Shown: positions 8,777 to 18,523, counted from the stretch's first letter. The stretch: 64,000 bases of DNA from Symsagittifera roscoffensis (GCF_963678635.1 NC_087070.1:24599419-24663418), one strand, 5' to 3'. Numbers and translations: made by a program. The notes: generated from the sequence alone by a model not told the origin.

Positions 8777-10024
8777 CTAGATTTTTGTTTTGTTTTTTGT
8801 GGTGGTTGATTTTGTATTTTGATTTCCGAGGTGAATATCATTTTGTTCCTTTGTTGTATTTTCCGTATGTGGGTCATTTTGAATAACTTTTAAACCTGTA
8901 AAAGAATATAATTGAGTTAGTTCGCGGAGTGCGTATTCTTTTGGATAATAAGGTAATAGGTTATTTCGGTGTTGAACGATTTCTTTTTTGTCTGAGTCGA
9001 TGATTTTATATGTGACATCAGTGGGTTTTGTAATTATTTGGTATGGTCCTTTACGAAGGGGTTGTAACTTTTTTGAAATTCCTTTTTGAGTATTAAAATT
9101 GGGTATTAAAACAAATGTTCCAATTTTTAAATCGGAGGCTGGTGTAAAGCGTGAATTTATTTGTTCATTAATATTTTGCCTTTGTAACAACTTTTTTGTT
9201 ACTTTTTGATAAATTTCATTGTGTTTTTTATCTCTGTTTAAAATCCATTCGGTGTGTGTACCGGAGGCTAATTTAAGAATTTGTGGGTGATGAAAATGAT
9301 CTTCATCGTGTGTATGTAATGGTAGGTTATAACAAATTGAGTCTTTATTTGGTTGACAATAACTTTGTGCGTTTTTATGAGAGTTTGCTGTAAACATTAT
9401 TGGTTTGCGTGGCTTTTGGTTAAAAACCATTTCATATGGTGACATTCCTAAAGTTGTCGTGATTTGTGAATTATATGCTAAGGGAAATAGTTTTACGTCT
9501 GCTGACCATTCGGTGTATCTTGTATCATTTCCATTGATGATACATCTGAGGTATTCTTGTAATGAACGGTTCATACCTTCGACTAAGCCGTTTGTCCAAG
9601 GTGCGTGAGATGTACGTGGTTTGTGTTTGATGTTATATAGATGACATAGTGTGATGATTTCATTATTTATGAATTCTGTACCGTTGTCTGTAACTAAAAT
9701 TTCTGGTAGTCCGAATTTTGCTATCCAGTGTTCATAAAGCGTTGTGTAAGCATAATAAGCGTTACAATGTGGTACTGGGTTAAGTGCTACATAATGTGTA
9801 AATGCGTCAACAATTACCATAATGTAGGAGTTTCCTTCGGATGAGGGTGAAATTGGTCTTTTAGTATCAAATGAGATACGATGGTTAAAGTACAAACTTT
9901 GTCCTTTAAAATCTTGTTTTTGTGCTATTTGTTTTTGATTTGGGTAAGGTTTATTTAGTTGACATACTATACAGTCATTGCATAGTACTTTTATCCAAAT
10001 TGGTGCATTTGGGAAATAAAAGTT
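8777..10024 (-). CDS. pol: Integrase, C-terminal part of pol
   Basis: The frame continues that of the RT/RNase H ORF after an in-frame TAA at 10027-10025. The CxxC half of the zinc-binding HHCC domain is just downstream of that stop (CNDC at about 9955), while the histidine half is upstream of it. The catalytic core has Asp in SFDTKRP, Asp in VTDNGTEF and Glu in GLVEGM. The last two are separated by 35 residues, giving the canonical DD35E. The C-terminus has a GPY/F module (RKGPYQII), typical of chromovirus-like and related Ty3/gypsy integrases. No chromodomain is visible. The enzyme inserts element cDNA into the host genome. Catalytic residues are intact; only the stop breaks the frame. Confidence 0.9.
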   Translation of the reverse strand, partial: NFYFPNAPIWIKVLCNDCIVCQLNKPYPNQKQIAQKQDFKGQSLYFNHRISFDTKRPISPSSEGNSYIMVIVDAFTHYVALNPVPHCNAYYAYTTLYEHWIAKFGLPEILVTDNGTEFINNEIITLCHLYNIKHKPRTSHAPWTNGLVEGMNRSLQEYLRCIINGNDTRYTEWSADVKLFPLAYNSQITTTLGMSPYEMVFNQKPRKPIMFTANSHKNAQSYCQPNKDSICYNLPLHTHDEDHFHHPQILKLASGTHTEWILNRDKKHNEIYQKVTKKLLQRQNINEQINSRFTPASDLKIGTFVLIPNFNTQKGISKKLQPLRKGPYQIITKPTDVTYKIIDSDKKEIVQHRNNLLPYYPKEYALRELTQLYSFTGLKVIQNDPHTENTTKEQNDIHLGNQNTKSTTTKNKTKI

Positions 10025-12085
10025 TTATATAAAATTTGAATATGTTTTCTCTGATCCAGAGTGTCCTTTAATATTTTGTGTATGTGAAATATTAAAAGCT
10101 ATGAGAATCATACTTAAAGGGAGACAGGGAACTGTAGATTCATTTAGTTTGTATTCTAGAAGGTCTGTGTTTTCGTTAATTGTTGTATTATTGAATTTTC
10201 GAAAATATCGGAGGAGTGTTTTATTTCCTAAAATAGTTGTATCTGCCTTGACGGGTTTAGTTTTATATTTGTGCCATGATTTTAGTTGTCTAATTACTGG
10301 GTCAAGATTTTGGTATTGTTTCAATGTTGAAATTGTAATTGTTTCTGTTGGGGGGAGAAATATGTTTTCAATTTCTAATTTAGATAAGGGTATTGTATCA
10401 AGTGGGTCATGGAGGTCAAAAACTTGATTTATTGTGTATTTTGAATCGTTTGTTTGTGGTCCTGATAAGTTTATTTTATCAGTTAAATTTTCTTTTTCAA
10501 TTAGTGGAAAATGGTCTTTTTTAGGCGGATGTTGTTTTCTTCTTTTTTGTTGGGTGTTATTTTTTATCCATTGTGAATATGGGATTGGTTTAAAAGTTGA
10601 TGTTCCAAGTAGATCAACTTCATAGTGATTATTTTGACAATCTAAATAAAGTGGGAAGTGTTGTAGATTGTTTATCTGTGATTGTTCAACGTCAGTTTTT
10701 ACTGCATATTTGCATTCTAGTCGGGGTGATGTTTCATTTTCTGCAAGGTAGAATTTTATATTTTTGGGTATTTCAACTGTGGTTTTACGTGTAAGTAATT
10801 CAGGTGGCGTATTTCGACTTAAGGTGTCTGGTAATGCAAAATTTTTTCCTGCGGTCCAAACTATATGTAAGTTTGGGAATTTCATTAAAATTAGTTGAAA
10901 TCTATAAACTCGGTGGTTTGGATTAGACTTTTGTGTAAAAAGAAAGATGATTGGTTTATGGTCTGTGAATAGAACTGTGGGATGTTTTGATCCAAGTATC
11001 AGAAATTCATATTCTGTTAGTGTATATATTATGGCTGTACATTCTCTCATTAGAGTTGAGACTCGTAGCTCTGCTTGAGTGAATAATCGAGAATTTGCTG
11101 ATATGAGGTTCATTTTATTTGTACCATTATGTGATTGTAATAATGCTGCGCCGATGCCAAAGTTCGAAGCATCGCACATTGCATAAAATGGTTGATTTGA
11201 ATCTGGAATTGTGTTTGAAATTTGTTCAGTTAGAAGTTTTTTGATTTCTTCAAATTGTGCTTGATGTTCTGTATTCCATTCAAAATTATTTTGTTGTCTA
11301 AGTATGTTATAGAATGGTCGTAGATATAATTGCATTTTATAAACATATTTGCTTAAAAAGTTTAACATTCCAAGGAATTCTTGGATTTTCTTTTTATTTG
11401 TTGGTGGTTGGAGTTTTTGAATAGCGTCTATACGTGATTTCAATGGAGTGATTGTTTTTCTTTCTATATTATGTCCTAAGAATTTAACTCTTGTCAAAAA
11501 GAAGTGTGATTTATCGGGGGCGGCCTTCAGATTTTCGTTCTGAAGTATTTGGTGATATTGTTCTAAAACATTGAACATTTCCTCTTTTGTCTGTGATTGC
11601 ACAAAAACATCGTCTAAATAGGTGATTGCGTTTTTCTTGAGTATTAGTGGTCGAAAAATTTTGCTCATAAAAGCTGAAAATGCTGCTGGTCCTATGGATA
11701 TTCCATAGAATAAGCGGTTGAATTCGTATTGTTGGTTTCCAATAACAAATTGTGTTAAACGTCGTGATTGTTCATCTAATGGCATTTGATTATATGCACT
11801 ATTCATATCTGCGGTTGTAAAGTATTTTCCATTTATTTTTGTTAAAATAACTTGTATTGGTTCAATAGGCCAATTACACTTTGATTCATCTATGAGTGAG
11901 TTGAGGTATCTAGCGTCGAGAACGATTTTTAATGATTCTCCTTTAGCTAGAATGATAACAGGGTTGATAAATGTGTTACCTTTTGGTTGTTCTTCTTTAT
12001 TTACTGGTGAGATTATATTGTATTGTTGTAAAATATCAAGTAATCTGTTCACTTTTTCGTTTAAATGAATTGGTACTTTACTTGC
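10025..12085 (-). CDS. pol: Reverse transcriptase and RNase H, middle part of pol
   Basis: The open frame has no ATG and is entered from the protease frame by a +1 shift near 12092-12098; codons just upstream of 12052 already look RT-like. Counting from 12052, motifs include LDARYLN at about residue 45, the FTTADMNSAYNQ block at 78-88, the YLDD catalytic box at 145-148, and the LGHNI and FLGMLNFL thumb motifs. RNase H follows, with the CDAS Asp near 294, an REC Glu near 337 and TDH at about 363. The final residues carry the histidine half of the integrase zinc finger (HxxxxxGHSG). These enzymes copy the RNA into double-stranded DNA. The frame ends at an in-frame TAA before the rest of integrase. 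Confidence 0.92.
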   Translation of the reverse strand, partial: ASKVPIHLNEKVNRLLDILQQYNIISPVNKEEQPKGNTFINPVIILAKGESLKIVLDARYLNSLIDESKCNWPIEPIQVILTKINGKYFTTADMNSAYNQMPLDEQSRRLTQFVIGNQQYEFNRLFYGISIGPAAFSAFMSKIFRPLILKKNAITYLDDVFVQSQTKEEMFNVLEQYHQILQNENLKAAPDKSHFFLTRVKFLGHNIERKTITPLKSRIDAIQKLQPPTNKKKIQEFLGMLNFLSKYVYKMQLYLRPFYNILRQQNNFEWNTEHQAQFEEIKKLLTEQISNTIPDSNQPFYAMCDASNFGIGAALLQSHNGTNKMNLISANSRLFTQAELRVSTLMRECTAIIYTLTEYEFLILGSKHPTVLFTDHKPIIFLFTQKSNPNHRVYRFQLILMKFPNLHIVWTAGKNFALPDTLSRNTPPELLTRKTTVEIPKNIKFYLAENETSPRLECKYAVKTDVEQSQINNLQHFPLYLDCQNNHYEVDLLGTSTFKPIPYSQWIKNNTQQKRRKQHPPKKDHFPLIEKENLTDKINLSGPQTNDSKYTINQVFDLHDPLDTIPLSKLEIENIFLPPTETITISTLKQYQNLDPVIRQLKSWHKYKTKPVKADTTILGNKTLLRYFRKFNNTTINENTDLLEYKLNESTVPCLPLSMILIAFNISHTQNIKGHSGSEKTYSNFI

Positions 12086-14648
12086 TCTTTGTTTTTTTGA
12101 AAACTGCGTCTGGTTTTAATGGGAGATGTAGTGATAAGCTGATTTTGCCAACATCAAATTTGGATGTTGCATAGACTGATGAATATTTAATTAGCTGTTT
12201 GGCGAATTTTTCAAATTCGTCTTGTGTTATTTGTGAATGTTGGAAATTAAACATTGTTAAAAATTTCTGTTGATTCTCTGTGTAGATATTTATGTTGAAT
12301 GTCGGTTTGAAATATGGGGTTTTTGTGAAATAATCCGTATTTCTTTTTTTGTTACTTTTTATATTATTTATGGATAATTCTTCATTAAGAATTGTGGATT
12401 GACAAATATCTAATAATTGGAGTATATTATTTACGCGATACGCTTTTTCGTGTATCGGTGATATTGTAGCGTTGGTTTCGCAATAGCCTAAAAGTCCTAA
12501 AGGTAATGTTACTTGGTAAGGTGTATTGTTATATACATGTAAGGAAATAATATCTGAATTCGAGTTTTTCAAATATTTTATTGATGAGATTGTGATTTTG
12601 AAAAATTTATGAATAGGTTTGAATTCAAAATCTGACATATAAAATTTTTGTTTTCTTCGCTTTTTATCATATTGGTGAACTTGCTTTATTGAAAAATTGT
12701 ATATGTTTCCTGATAGTGGTTTCAAGTGTTTTCTTTGTTGGTTATATATTGGATAGAATTTTGAAAAGAATGGTGGTTGTTTATTTAATCTTTGAAAAAA
12801 TGTTAGGGATGTGTCTTTTGTTTTTGTATATTTATCTTTGATTAATATTTTACTATTCAAGATGTTGATTGTTGGTATATATTTAGAGATAAATGGTATT
12901 CCAATGATATTATGTTTAATATCGGTGATATGGAATATTTGTTTAAATGGTTTATTTAAAATTTTGTTTTGCTCCATTGTTCTTGTGGGGAGAAGAAATA
13001 ATTGAATTTTTCCGTAGTTTATTAATGTTGATCCTTGTGCTGTTGCTAGTTTACTGGAGGTTTCAAGATGTGTTAGCTTTGGGTGTAAGGTTTTTATTTC
13101 ATTCCATGTGGGAATGTTTATTATATTTGATTCTGCTCCTGAATCAATTAAAAAATCAATTTCAAGATCTGGTGGTTGAAATTCTTTGCTTCTTGGGCTT
13201 TCTAAAAGAAATGGTATTGTCCAAATTTTTTCTTTGGGTTGTTCTTTTTGTATATTTTGATAGATGTGATTTGTATTCAAGCATTTTGTTTTTTCGTTCT
13301 CATTGGGTTGATTTGTAGTGTTTATTTCATTAGTTTTTTGTGTCGTCGGTGTGGAATGGACGGGTTCAATATAATAATTGTGAAGGAGTTCTGATTGATT
13401 CTCATATATGTGTGATGAAAAAGGTTGTTCATATATAACAGGTTCATAGTCATTTTCGACTTTTATCATATTGATGGAGAGAGTGTTTTCTGTTTCACTT
13501 TCTGAATCTGATGATTCACAGTTGATTTGATTGAGTTGTAACGTATCATTTACTGTGTCGTCAATACCTGGAGGGTCTGATGTTGTTTCTGGATTTGATT
13601 GTACTTGATTTATATTCTTTTGATGTTTAGGTGTACTGCTTCTATGGCGATTATTAGAATTATTATAATGGTTATTATTCCTGTGTGGTGATTGGGAATA
13701 ATTTCTATAACGATTATTATAACTTGAATTTCGATTTTGTGAATTATTTCGTGATCTGTTTTGGTAATTATTGTTTGGTCTGTTATAGTTCGATCTATTA
13801 TATGAGTTATTCCTTGATCGATTGTTCGGGTAATTCTGGTTTCGGTTGTTTGAATAACTTCTATTCCGATTATAGGAGTAGTTTCTATTCCTATTGTATG
13901 ATGAATTTCGTGATTGGTTGTTTGGATAGTAATTATTTCTTGATTGGGAATTAGATCTAGAAACAAATCGTTGTGTATTTGAATTTGATCTTGAGTAGTT
14001 ATTTCGACTATTTGGTCTATTGTAGTGATTTTGTGATGAATTTTGCGTGTTTCTTCGTTCTGGTGATCTTCCTCTATAACTTGAGTTATATGGTGATTGA
14101 TTTCTTGTATAATTTGTATTGTTCGGGAGTGGTTTTCCTGAACTGTTGTTGCTGTAGACTGTTTTGTTCGGTAGATTTTGATCTTTTTTCATGTATTGAT
14201 AGAATGATTTATTTGGTTCTTTATATTTTTGAGGTTTATTTTGATTGTCTTGCTGTTTTTGTCTACATTCAGAAATACTATGTCCATATCGTCGGCAATA
14301 ATTACACCATTTTTTGAAAGATGGTTTGCGTTTAAAGTTTGGGTGTTTTTCGTAAATATTGAGTATTTCAGTGATTTTTTCAACGAGGTCTGTATCTGAT
14401 TCCTGTATATTGTTTATATTTGCGGAAGCTGTTTCAATTCTGTTAACGTATTGTAATTTCAGATTTTCCGTTTCTTCGAGTTTCATCGTGATTTCTGCTT
14501 GTTCTAGTTTGTCTACTAGTTTTCGAAAATCTAAATCGGGTTCTCGAATTGAAGAAGGATGGGATGCTCTCTTTTTTATTGCTATTTTCCTTAATTGTGG
14601 TGTTAAGGTCATCATTAAGATTTCTGTCATCTTTGTTTTTATAGTCAT
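12078..14648 (-). CDS. Nucleocapsid zinc knuckle and aspartic protease
   Basis: This frame overlaps the end of gag by about 200 bases and lies +1 to it. A CX2CX4HX4C zinc knuckle sits at residues 115-128. A long Asn/Arg/Ser/Tyr-rich stretch of SYNRNR-like repeats (about 150-345) is likely RNA-binding and disordered. An acidic linker follows, then a retropepsin active site IDSGAES near residue 500 and an IIGIPF flap-distal motif. The end reaches the connection into reverse transcriptase, where the frame stops at 12080-12078, just after a run of seven A residues. The protease would process Gag-Pol. The knuckle being out of frame with the capsid region means gag needs a frameshift even for its own C-terminus, which is unusual. 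Confidence 0.88.
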   Translation of the reverse strand: MTIKTKMTEILMMTLTPQLRKIAIKKRASHPSSIREPDLDFRKLVDKLEQAEITMKLEETENLKLQYVNRIETASANINNIQESDTDLVEKITEILNIYEKHPNFKRKPSFKKWCNYCRRYGHSISECRQKQQDNQNKPQKYKEPNKSFYQYMKKDQNLPNKTVYSNNSSGKPLPNNTNYTRNQSPYNSSYRGRSPERRNTQNSSQNHYNRPNSRNNYSRSNSNTQRFVSRSNSQSRNNYYPNNQSRNSSYNRNRNYSYNRNRSYSNNRNQNYPNNRSRNNSYNRSNYNRPNNNYQNRSRNNSQNRNSSYNNRYRNYSQSPHRNNNHYNNSNNRHRSSTPKHQKNINQVQSNPETTSDPPGIDDTVNDTLQLNQINCESSDSESETENTLSINMIKVENDYEPVIYEQPFSSHIYENQSELLHNYYIEPVHSTPTTQKTNEINTTNQPNENEKTKCLNTNHIYQNIQKEQPKEKIWTIPFLLESPRSKEFQPPDLEIDFLIDSGAESNIINIPTWNEIKTLHPKLTHLETSSKLATAQGSTLINYGKIQLFLLPTRTMEQNKILNKPFKQIFHITDIKHNIIGIPFISKYIPTINILNSKILIKDKYTKTKDTSLTFFQRLNKQPPFFSKFYPIYNQQRKHLKPLSGNIYNFSIKQVHQYDKKRRKQKFYMSDFEFKPIHKFFKITISSIKYLKNSNSDIISLHVYNNTPYQVTLPLGLLGYCETNATISPIHEKAYRVNNILQLLDICQSTILNEELSINNIKSNKKRNTDYFTKTPYFKPTFNINIYTENQQKFLTMFNFQHSQITQDEFEKFAKQLIKYSSVYATSKFDVGKISLSLHLPLKPDAVFKKTKSK

Positions 14649-16713
14649 GTGTATTTAATGAATATGCTTTTCGAACTAGTGTTTCGATTCGTACTGCTAA
14701 TTGCTTGATGGTTTCGTTTGGTAATCTGCGAATTTCATTACATAAAACTCTTTGTTGTTGTTTGTTTCTTTCGGAGTCAAACATTTTTGAAAATTCTTGT
14801 GTAAACCTTTTCCAATTTGATTTTATTTCTATAGGCAATACTGAAAACCATTTTTGGGCTGCGCCATCTAAAGTTGTTTGTATTAACGCTGTGCGTCGAT
14901 GTATCCAGTTTTGATGTAGTGGCGTATTAATTGGTTCAGGTCCTATATTTAAAATCAAATTTGCTGTTACTGCATTTAAATAATCTTCTACAGAATATTC
15001 AGGGTCTGTTCCTGTGAATACCATTAAAGGTTTAATTGATGTTATTGATGATCCACCCATAAGGTATGGATTCATAGTCATTTGTAATGATTCTGCTGCA
15101 TTTGGCATTTGAGAAAAATTTGAAAGTTGATTTCTTGTTATTTCGTGTTGTTGAAGATAATATGGGAGTGGTATTTCATTTTGCATTTGTGTTGACTGGT
15201 ACGAGTTTGCAATCATTGGGTTTTGTTGCTGAATTGGTTGAAAAGATTGTGTATTAATTGGGTTTTGTTGCTGAATTGGTTGTTGATTTTGTGTATCTAT
15301 TGGTTGTGGAGAAAAAATTCTATTATATGTATGTGGTTTCTGTATTCCTTGTCCACGATATTCTTGATTATAGGGTGCAAATATATCTGGTTGTAAGAAA
15401 TCATCATCTGAGGATAAGTAATCCATTTGATAAGATGTTTGTTTTTTATTTTTATTTTGTTGAAAAAATGGATAGTTTTCACTACGATCCTGTGGAGGAT
15501 GTAAATTTGTTTGGAAATTTACTGAATTAGGTGGTGCCATTGGGTTATCCCAGTTTCGAGATCTTGTAAAATTACTAAAATTTTTTCGTGGTTGATAATT
15601 TGTTTTTGATGGATATGTGTAATTATAATTATGGTCTGCAAAGTTGTTTCTAGTGAACGTTTTGCGTGTTTTTGGCGGTATTGTCATGGGTCTGAATGTT
15701 TGGTAATCCATGTGTGAATATTTTGGGGCAACCGAAGGTTTAACGGTTGATTGTAAGGTTACCTGTGTGTGTGAAGGGTTTGTATTTCTTGGTGTTGTTA
15801 AGTTTGGACGTATTGGTGAAATACTTTGTTGTGTAGTTGTTGTGTGTACGATTTCTTCATTTATGAAGTGTGATGGTGTCTGGATATCTTGTTGAGTAAG
15901 ATTCCTAGTTCCATTGAGGTTTTCATTGTGTATGACTGTAGAGTTTAAACTATTATTTTGCATATCGGGTAAAAATGTATTATAGTTTAATGGTGTTGCA
16001 TCAATGGTTAATGGTATTACTCTTACATAATCTCTTACATAAGATATCGTACTTATTGCTTGACTTGAGATTGATTGTGGGAAGTTTATGAATGCGGGAT
16101 GAGACCATTCGGGGTCCCAAACATAGTCTGATTGTTCTGTAATGGCAGTATCATCGTTTGAGTTTTGGGGTCTAAAATTTTTTCTTGCTTGTGAAATTAA
16201 ATCAATATTATGTGTGAAATAATCTATTATGAACCATGCCAAAATTTTTTGTAAGTCGTGTTTTGTATGTTGTGAAACTTCATCTTTCGTGAAATTTTCT
16301 TTAATTATATTTAGAAAACTAGAGAGTAGTGTGATTTCATGTCGTACTCTTATATGTTTAGATGTTTCTGTCGGTGAGACATTTGGTATCTGGATTTCGT
16401 TTTCTAATATCGAGATATAACTATATATTATCGCAATAACTTCATTGGTGAATATGGAGTTTGCTCTTTGTGAGTTATGATATTGGATGCTTTTTATATA
16501 TTCTGAGAATACTTTTGAAAATTCTAAATCAAGGTCGTCTGTTTGAATTATATATTTACTGTGATTCTGGTTTGGTGAGTTGAATTCTATGGAGTAGATT
16601 CCGTATTGTTGTGTTAGGTTACATATATCTTTTAGATAGTGATCGATAATTTGTCTTTTGATTCTTACATCTGGGAACTCTGTTTTACATGGACTGATTC
16701 CGGGTTCAAACAA
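14443..16713 (-). CDS. gag: Gag, matrix/capsid region
   Basis: The frame is open from a TAG at 16752-16750 to 14443, with no ATG near its 5' end, so the true start is elsewhere (see 16716-16832). The N-terminal 230 residues are helical. A Pro/Gln/Asn-rich middle follows, with a duplicated QPIQQQNP motif. Near residue 600 is the retrotransposon Gag capsid signature around GAAQKWF and the downstream FTQEFSKMF, with an RIETLVRKA helix. Gag forms the particle shell. The useful frame passes +1 into the zinc-knuckle ORF near a run of six A residues at 14572-14577; beyond that the translation becomes an Arg/Ser-rich read-through that ends at 14443. Confidence 0.85.
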   Translation of the reverse strand: MFEPGISPCKTEFPDVRIKRQIIDHYLKDICNLTQQYGIYSIEFNSPNQNHSKYIIQTDDLDLEFSKVFSEYIKSIQYHNSQRANSIFTNEVIAIIYSYISILENEIQIPNVSPTETSKHIRVRHEITLLSSFLNIIKENFTKDEVSQHTKHDLQKILAWFIIDYFTHNIDLISQARKNFRPQNSNDDTAITEQSDYVWDPEWSHPAFINFPQSISSQAISTISYVRDYVRVIPLTIDATPLNYNTFLPDMQNNSLNSTVIHNENLNGTRNLTQQDIQTPSHFINEEIVHTTTTQQSISPIRPNLTTPRNTNPSHTQVTLQSTVKPSVAPKYSHMDYQTFRPMTIPPKTRKTFTRNNFADHNYNYTYPSKTNYQPRKNFSNFTRSRNWDNPMAPPNSVNFQTNLHPPQDRSENYPFFQQNKNKKQTSYQMDYLSSDDDFLQPDIFAPYNQEYRGQGIQKPHTYNRIFSPQPIDTQNQQPIQQQNPINTQSFQPIQQQNPMIANSYQSTQMQNEIPLPYYLQQHEITRNQLSNFSQMPNAAESLQMTMNPYLMGGSSITSIKPLMVFTGTDPEYSVEDYLNAVTANLILNIGPEPINTPLHQNWIHRRTALIQTTLDGAAQKWFSVLPIEIKSNWKRFTQEFSKMFDSERNKQQQRVLCNEIRRLPNETIKQLAVRIETLVRKAYSLNTHDYKNKDDRNLNDDLNTTIKENSNKKESIPSFFNSRTRFRFSKTSRQTRTSRNHDETRRNGKSEITIR

Positions 16714-16715
16714 AT

Positions 16716-16832
16716 TTAAGAGTAAATTTTTGAAAATATATGCTGTCCTCTATCAGTGGTTGCATCTACTATAAAGGGGAAGATATCATCATCATCTGGA
16801 CTTTTGTCACCTGGGGTGTGCGTTGAGCTCAT
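16716..16832 (-). CDS. Probable N-terminus of Gag, in another frame
   Basis: A 38-codon ORF with ATG at 16832-16830 (MSSTHTPGDK...) and an acidic DDDD stretch ends 3 bases before the first gag codon listed above. It is one frame away from gag. A -1 shift near the five-A run at 16727-16731 would make this ATG the start of Gag, which otherwise has none. It overlaps the end of the 155-aa ORF. The alternative is a short unrelated ORF. Confidence 0.5.
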   Translation of the reverse strand: MSSTHTPGDKSPDDDDIFPFIVDATTDRGQHIFSKIYS

Positions 16833-17274
16833 TATTTCGTTCGATGACTGATAATATGTAATTATCAATGTGTCTAATTGGTTGATTCCAATTGTATAAA
16901 TGTACTGGTTTGTGTTTATACTGCTTTTTTATTCTTCTTTTTCCTCTTTTTGATGAATTTGAAGTTGTTTCTGAGTCAGAGAAATATAATTGATCGTGAG
17001 TTGGGCAATTTTTATCTATTGATTCTTTTAGTTTATAAAGTTCGTCTAAACTGTTGGTTTCTGATTCTGAAAATGCGTTTCGATTTTTTGAAAATCTTTT
17101 TCGTGTTATTTGTCTTTGTTTAGTTATTATTTTTCTCTTTAGTGTTTGTCGTTTTGTTCTGATATATCCAACTGTTTGTGTGTGTGGTGTGATTACAAGA
17201 TCGTATTTTTTGTTATCTATTTCACAATTGTGTAAAAAGATTGTTTGTTTATTTCCTAGGTTTTTAAATGACAT
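16807..17274 (-). CDS. 155-aa basic ORF upstream of gag
   Basis: Starts at an ATG (17274-17272) and ends at a TGA. The protein has a central Lys/Arg-rich block (about residues 38-66) that looks like a nuclear-localisation or RNA-binding segment, an acidic Ser/Glu stretch, and a second basic KRGKRRIKK motif near residue 110. It is in the same frame as gag but separated by two stops. It may be a separate early protein, or a Gag N-terminal extension broken by mutation. No family recognised. Confidence 0.5.
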   Translation of the reverse strand: MSFKNLGNKQTIFLHNCEIDNKKYDLVITPHTQTVGYIRTKRQTLKRKIITKQRQITRKRFSKNRNAFSESETNSLDELYKLKESIDKNCPTHDQLYFSDSETTSNSSKRGKRRIKKQYKHKPVHLYNWNQPIRHIDNYILSVIERNNELNAHPR

Positions 17275-18202
17275 AAGGTTTAGGATGACGGGTGCAAAAG
17301 GTTGTTAAATGATTTCTATTTGCTTAAACTGTTAGTCCTTACGATTTTTTGGTTAGCTTAACCTGGGTCTATTTGTTCAGGGTTGGAGAGAAAAGTATAT
17401 CGATTCCGAAGAATGATTTTATACTTTCTCGTGGCTAGTATAAGCTAAGGTGTTAACTTACTTAATCTTACTTAAGGGTAGTGATTGTGTTCAGGGTTGG
17501 AGAATAGTAAATCGATCCACAAGGTTCAGGTATAGTTAGAACGCGAGTAGTTCGTTAGATACTATTTTAAACTTACTAAGTCTAAGATTTATCCTGGGTC
17601 TGGTAAGAGGGGGGATCAAGTGAAGGATGAATAACCGAAGTTCTTCACTGTTTATCCTAATTTGAATGATTAGTTTTGTTCAAAAATTTCTATTAGTCCT
17701 GGGTTTTTAGAAAGGGTTGGATAGTGAATCGACGTTTGAGGTCGTTAGACACTAGTTAAGTGGGTGGGGGAGAACAAAGTTGTTCTTTTTGATCCAAGGA
17801 TAGGCCTTGATGATCAAGTTTTAAATTTAATTAAATAGAAAATTATTTAAGATCCAAGGATAAGCCTTGATGATCTGATTTTAAAATTAAGTGAATTTAA
17901 GTTTAAATAATGATTTAAATTTGTGTAAAGAAAAGATTTAGTATTTTTATGATTTTAGTGAGCTTATGAATGCTGTTATGTTTAGGTGATGAAGCTGGAA
18001 CAACAGGATGATTTATAATTACTAACCATTTATTGTCATGCTACTAATTTTTATTTTTTTTTTCAATAAATATTTTTCAAACATGTTTTGTATATTACTG
18101 TAGAATTTAGGAAAACGATCTGAGATCTTTTTATCAATCGTTATTGTATATTAATAATTTTGTTTAGCGCCTGAAATGATTTTGAACATTGACTTCAAAA
18201 TT
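17275..18202 (-). other. Leader of the giant element with repeated modules
   Basis: Long 5' untranslated stretch. Three degenerate copies of a GGGTTGGAGAA...ATCGAT-like block occur near 17381, 17495 and 17716. Two adjacent 60-bp repeats lie at 17791-17850 and 17851-17910, each starting GATCCAAGGATA and containing GCCTTGATGATC. Such repeats could be packaging signals, insulator-like binding sites or internal ribosome entry elements; the sequence does not say which. Confidence 0.6.
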
Positions 18203-18436
18203 TTATGTTTGCAAATGAAAATCTAAATTCATTGCTAGTAGTATTCTAAATACAAAAGTTTGTGTTGGCTTTTGTCGAACTATCATATAACTATATGGTA
18301 AGTTTCTACTTTGTCGTATGTCGTCTCTGGTTCGAGGTCTTCTTCCAATTCCGGGTAGTTCTGTTATCGTTCGGAATATTGGCTCTGATCTATTGAGTCG
18401 TAGAGACATTTCGATTAAATTATCGTCGTATAACAT
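18203..18436 (-). CDS. 77-aa leader ORF
   Basis: Its ATG at 18436-18434 is the first AUG after the primer-binding site in element orientation. The product is charged, with a GRRPRTRDD basic/acidic cluster, and has no recognised domain. It could be a leader peptide, a first coding exon spliced to downstream ORFs, or chance. Confidence 0.3.
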   Translation of the reverse strand: MLYDDNLIEMSLRLNRSEPIFRTITELPGIGRRPRTRDDIRQSRNLPYSYMIVRQKPTQTFVFRILLAMNLDFHLQT

Positions 18437-18498
18437 TTTGTAAATGTTTTGTCTAAATTCTAATCTATTATTGGTTAATTCTAAGCTATTAAGGTCTT

Positions 18499-18521
18499 GT
18501 TCGAGACTTATAGTCGCACCA
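18499..18521 (-). promoter_or_regulatory. Primer-binding site
   Basis: Two bases inside the 5' LTR, the plus strand reads as a tRNA 3' end: GTTCGAGA (T-loop) through GTCGCACCA. The element strand therefore begins TGGTGCGAC, complementary to a CCA-ending tRNA over about 23 bases. I cannot identify the tRNA; spacing between T-loop and CCA is one base short of standard. Confidence 0.75.
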
Positions 18522-18523
18522 GA

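Noticed and set aside
17791-17910. CRISPR-like direct repeats
   Set aside because: Only two copies, adjacent without spacers, inside a eukaryotic retroelement leader.
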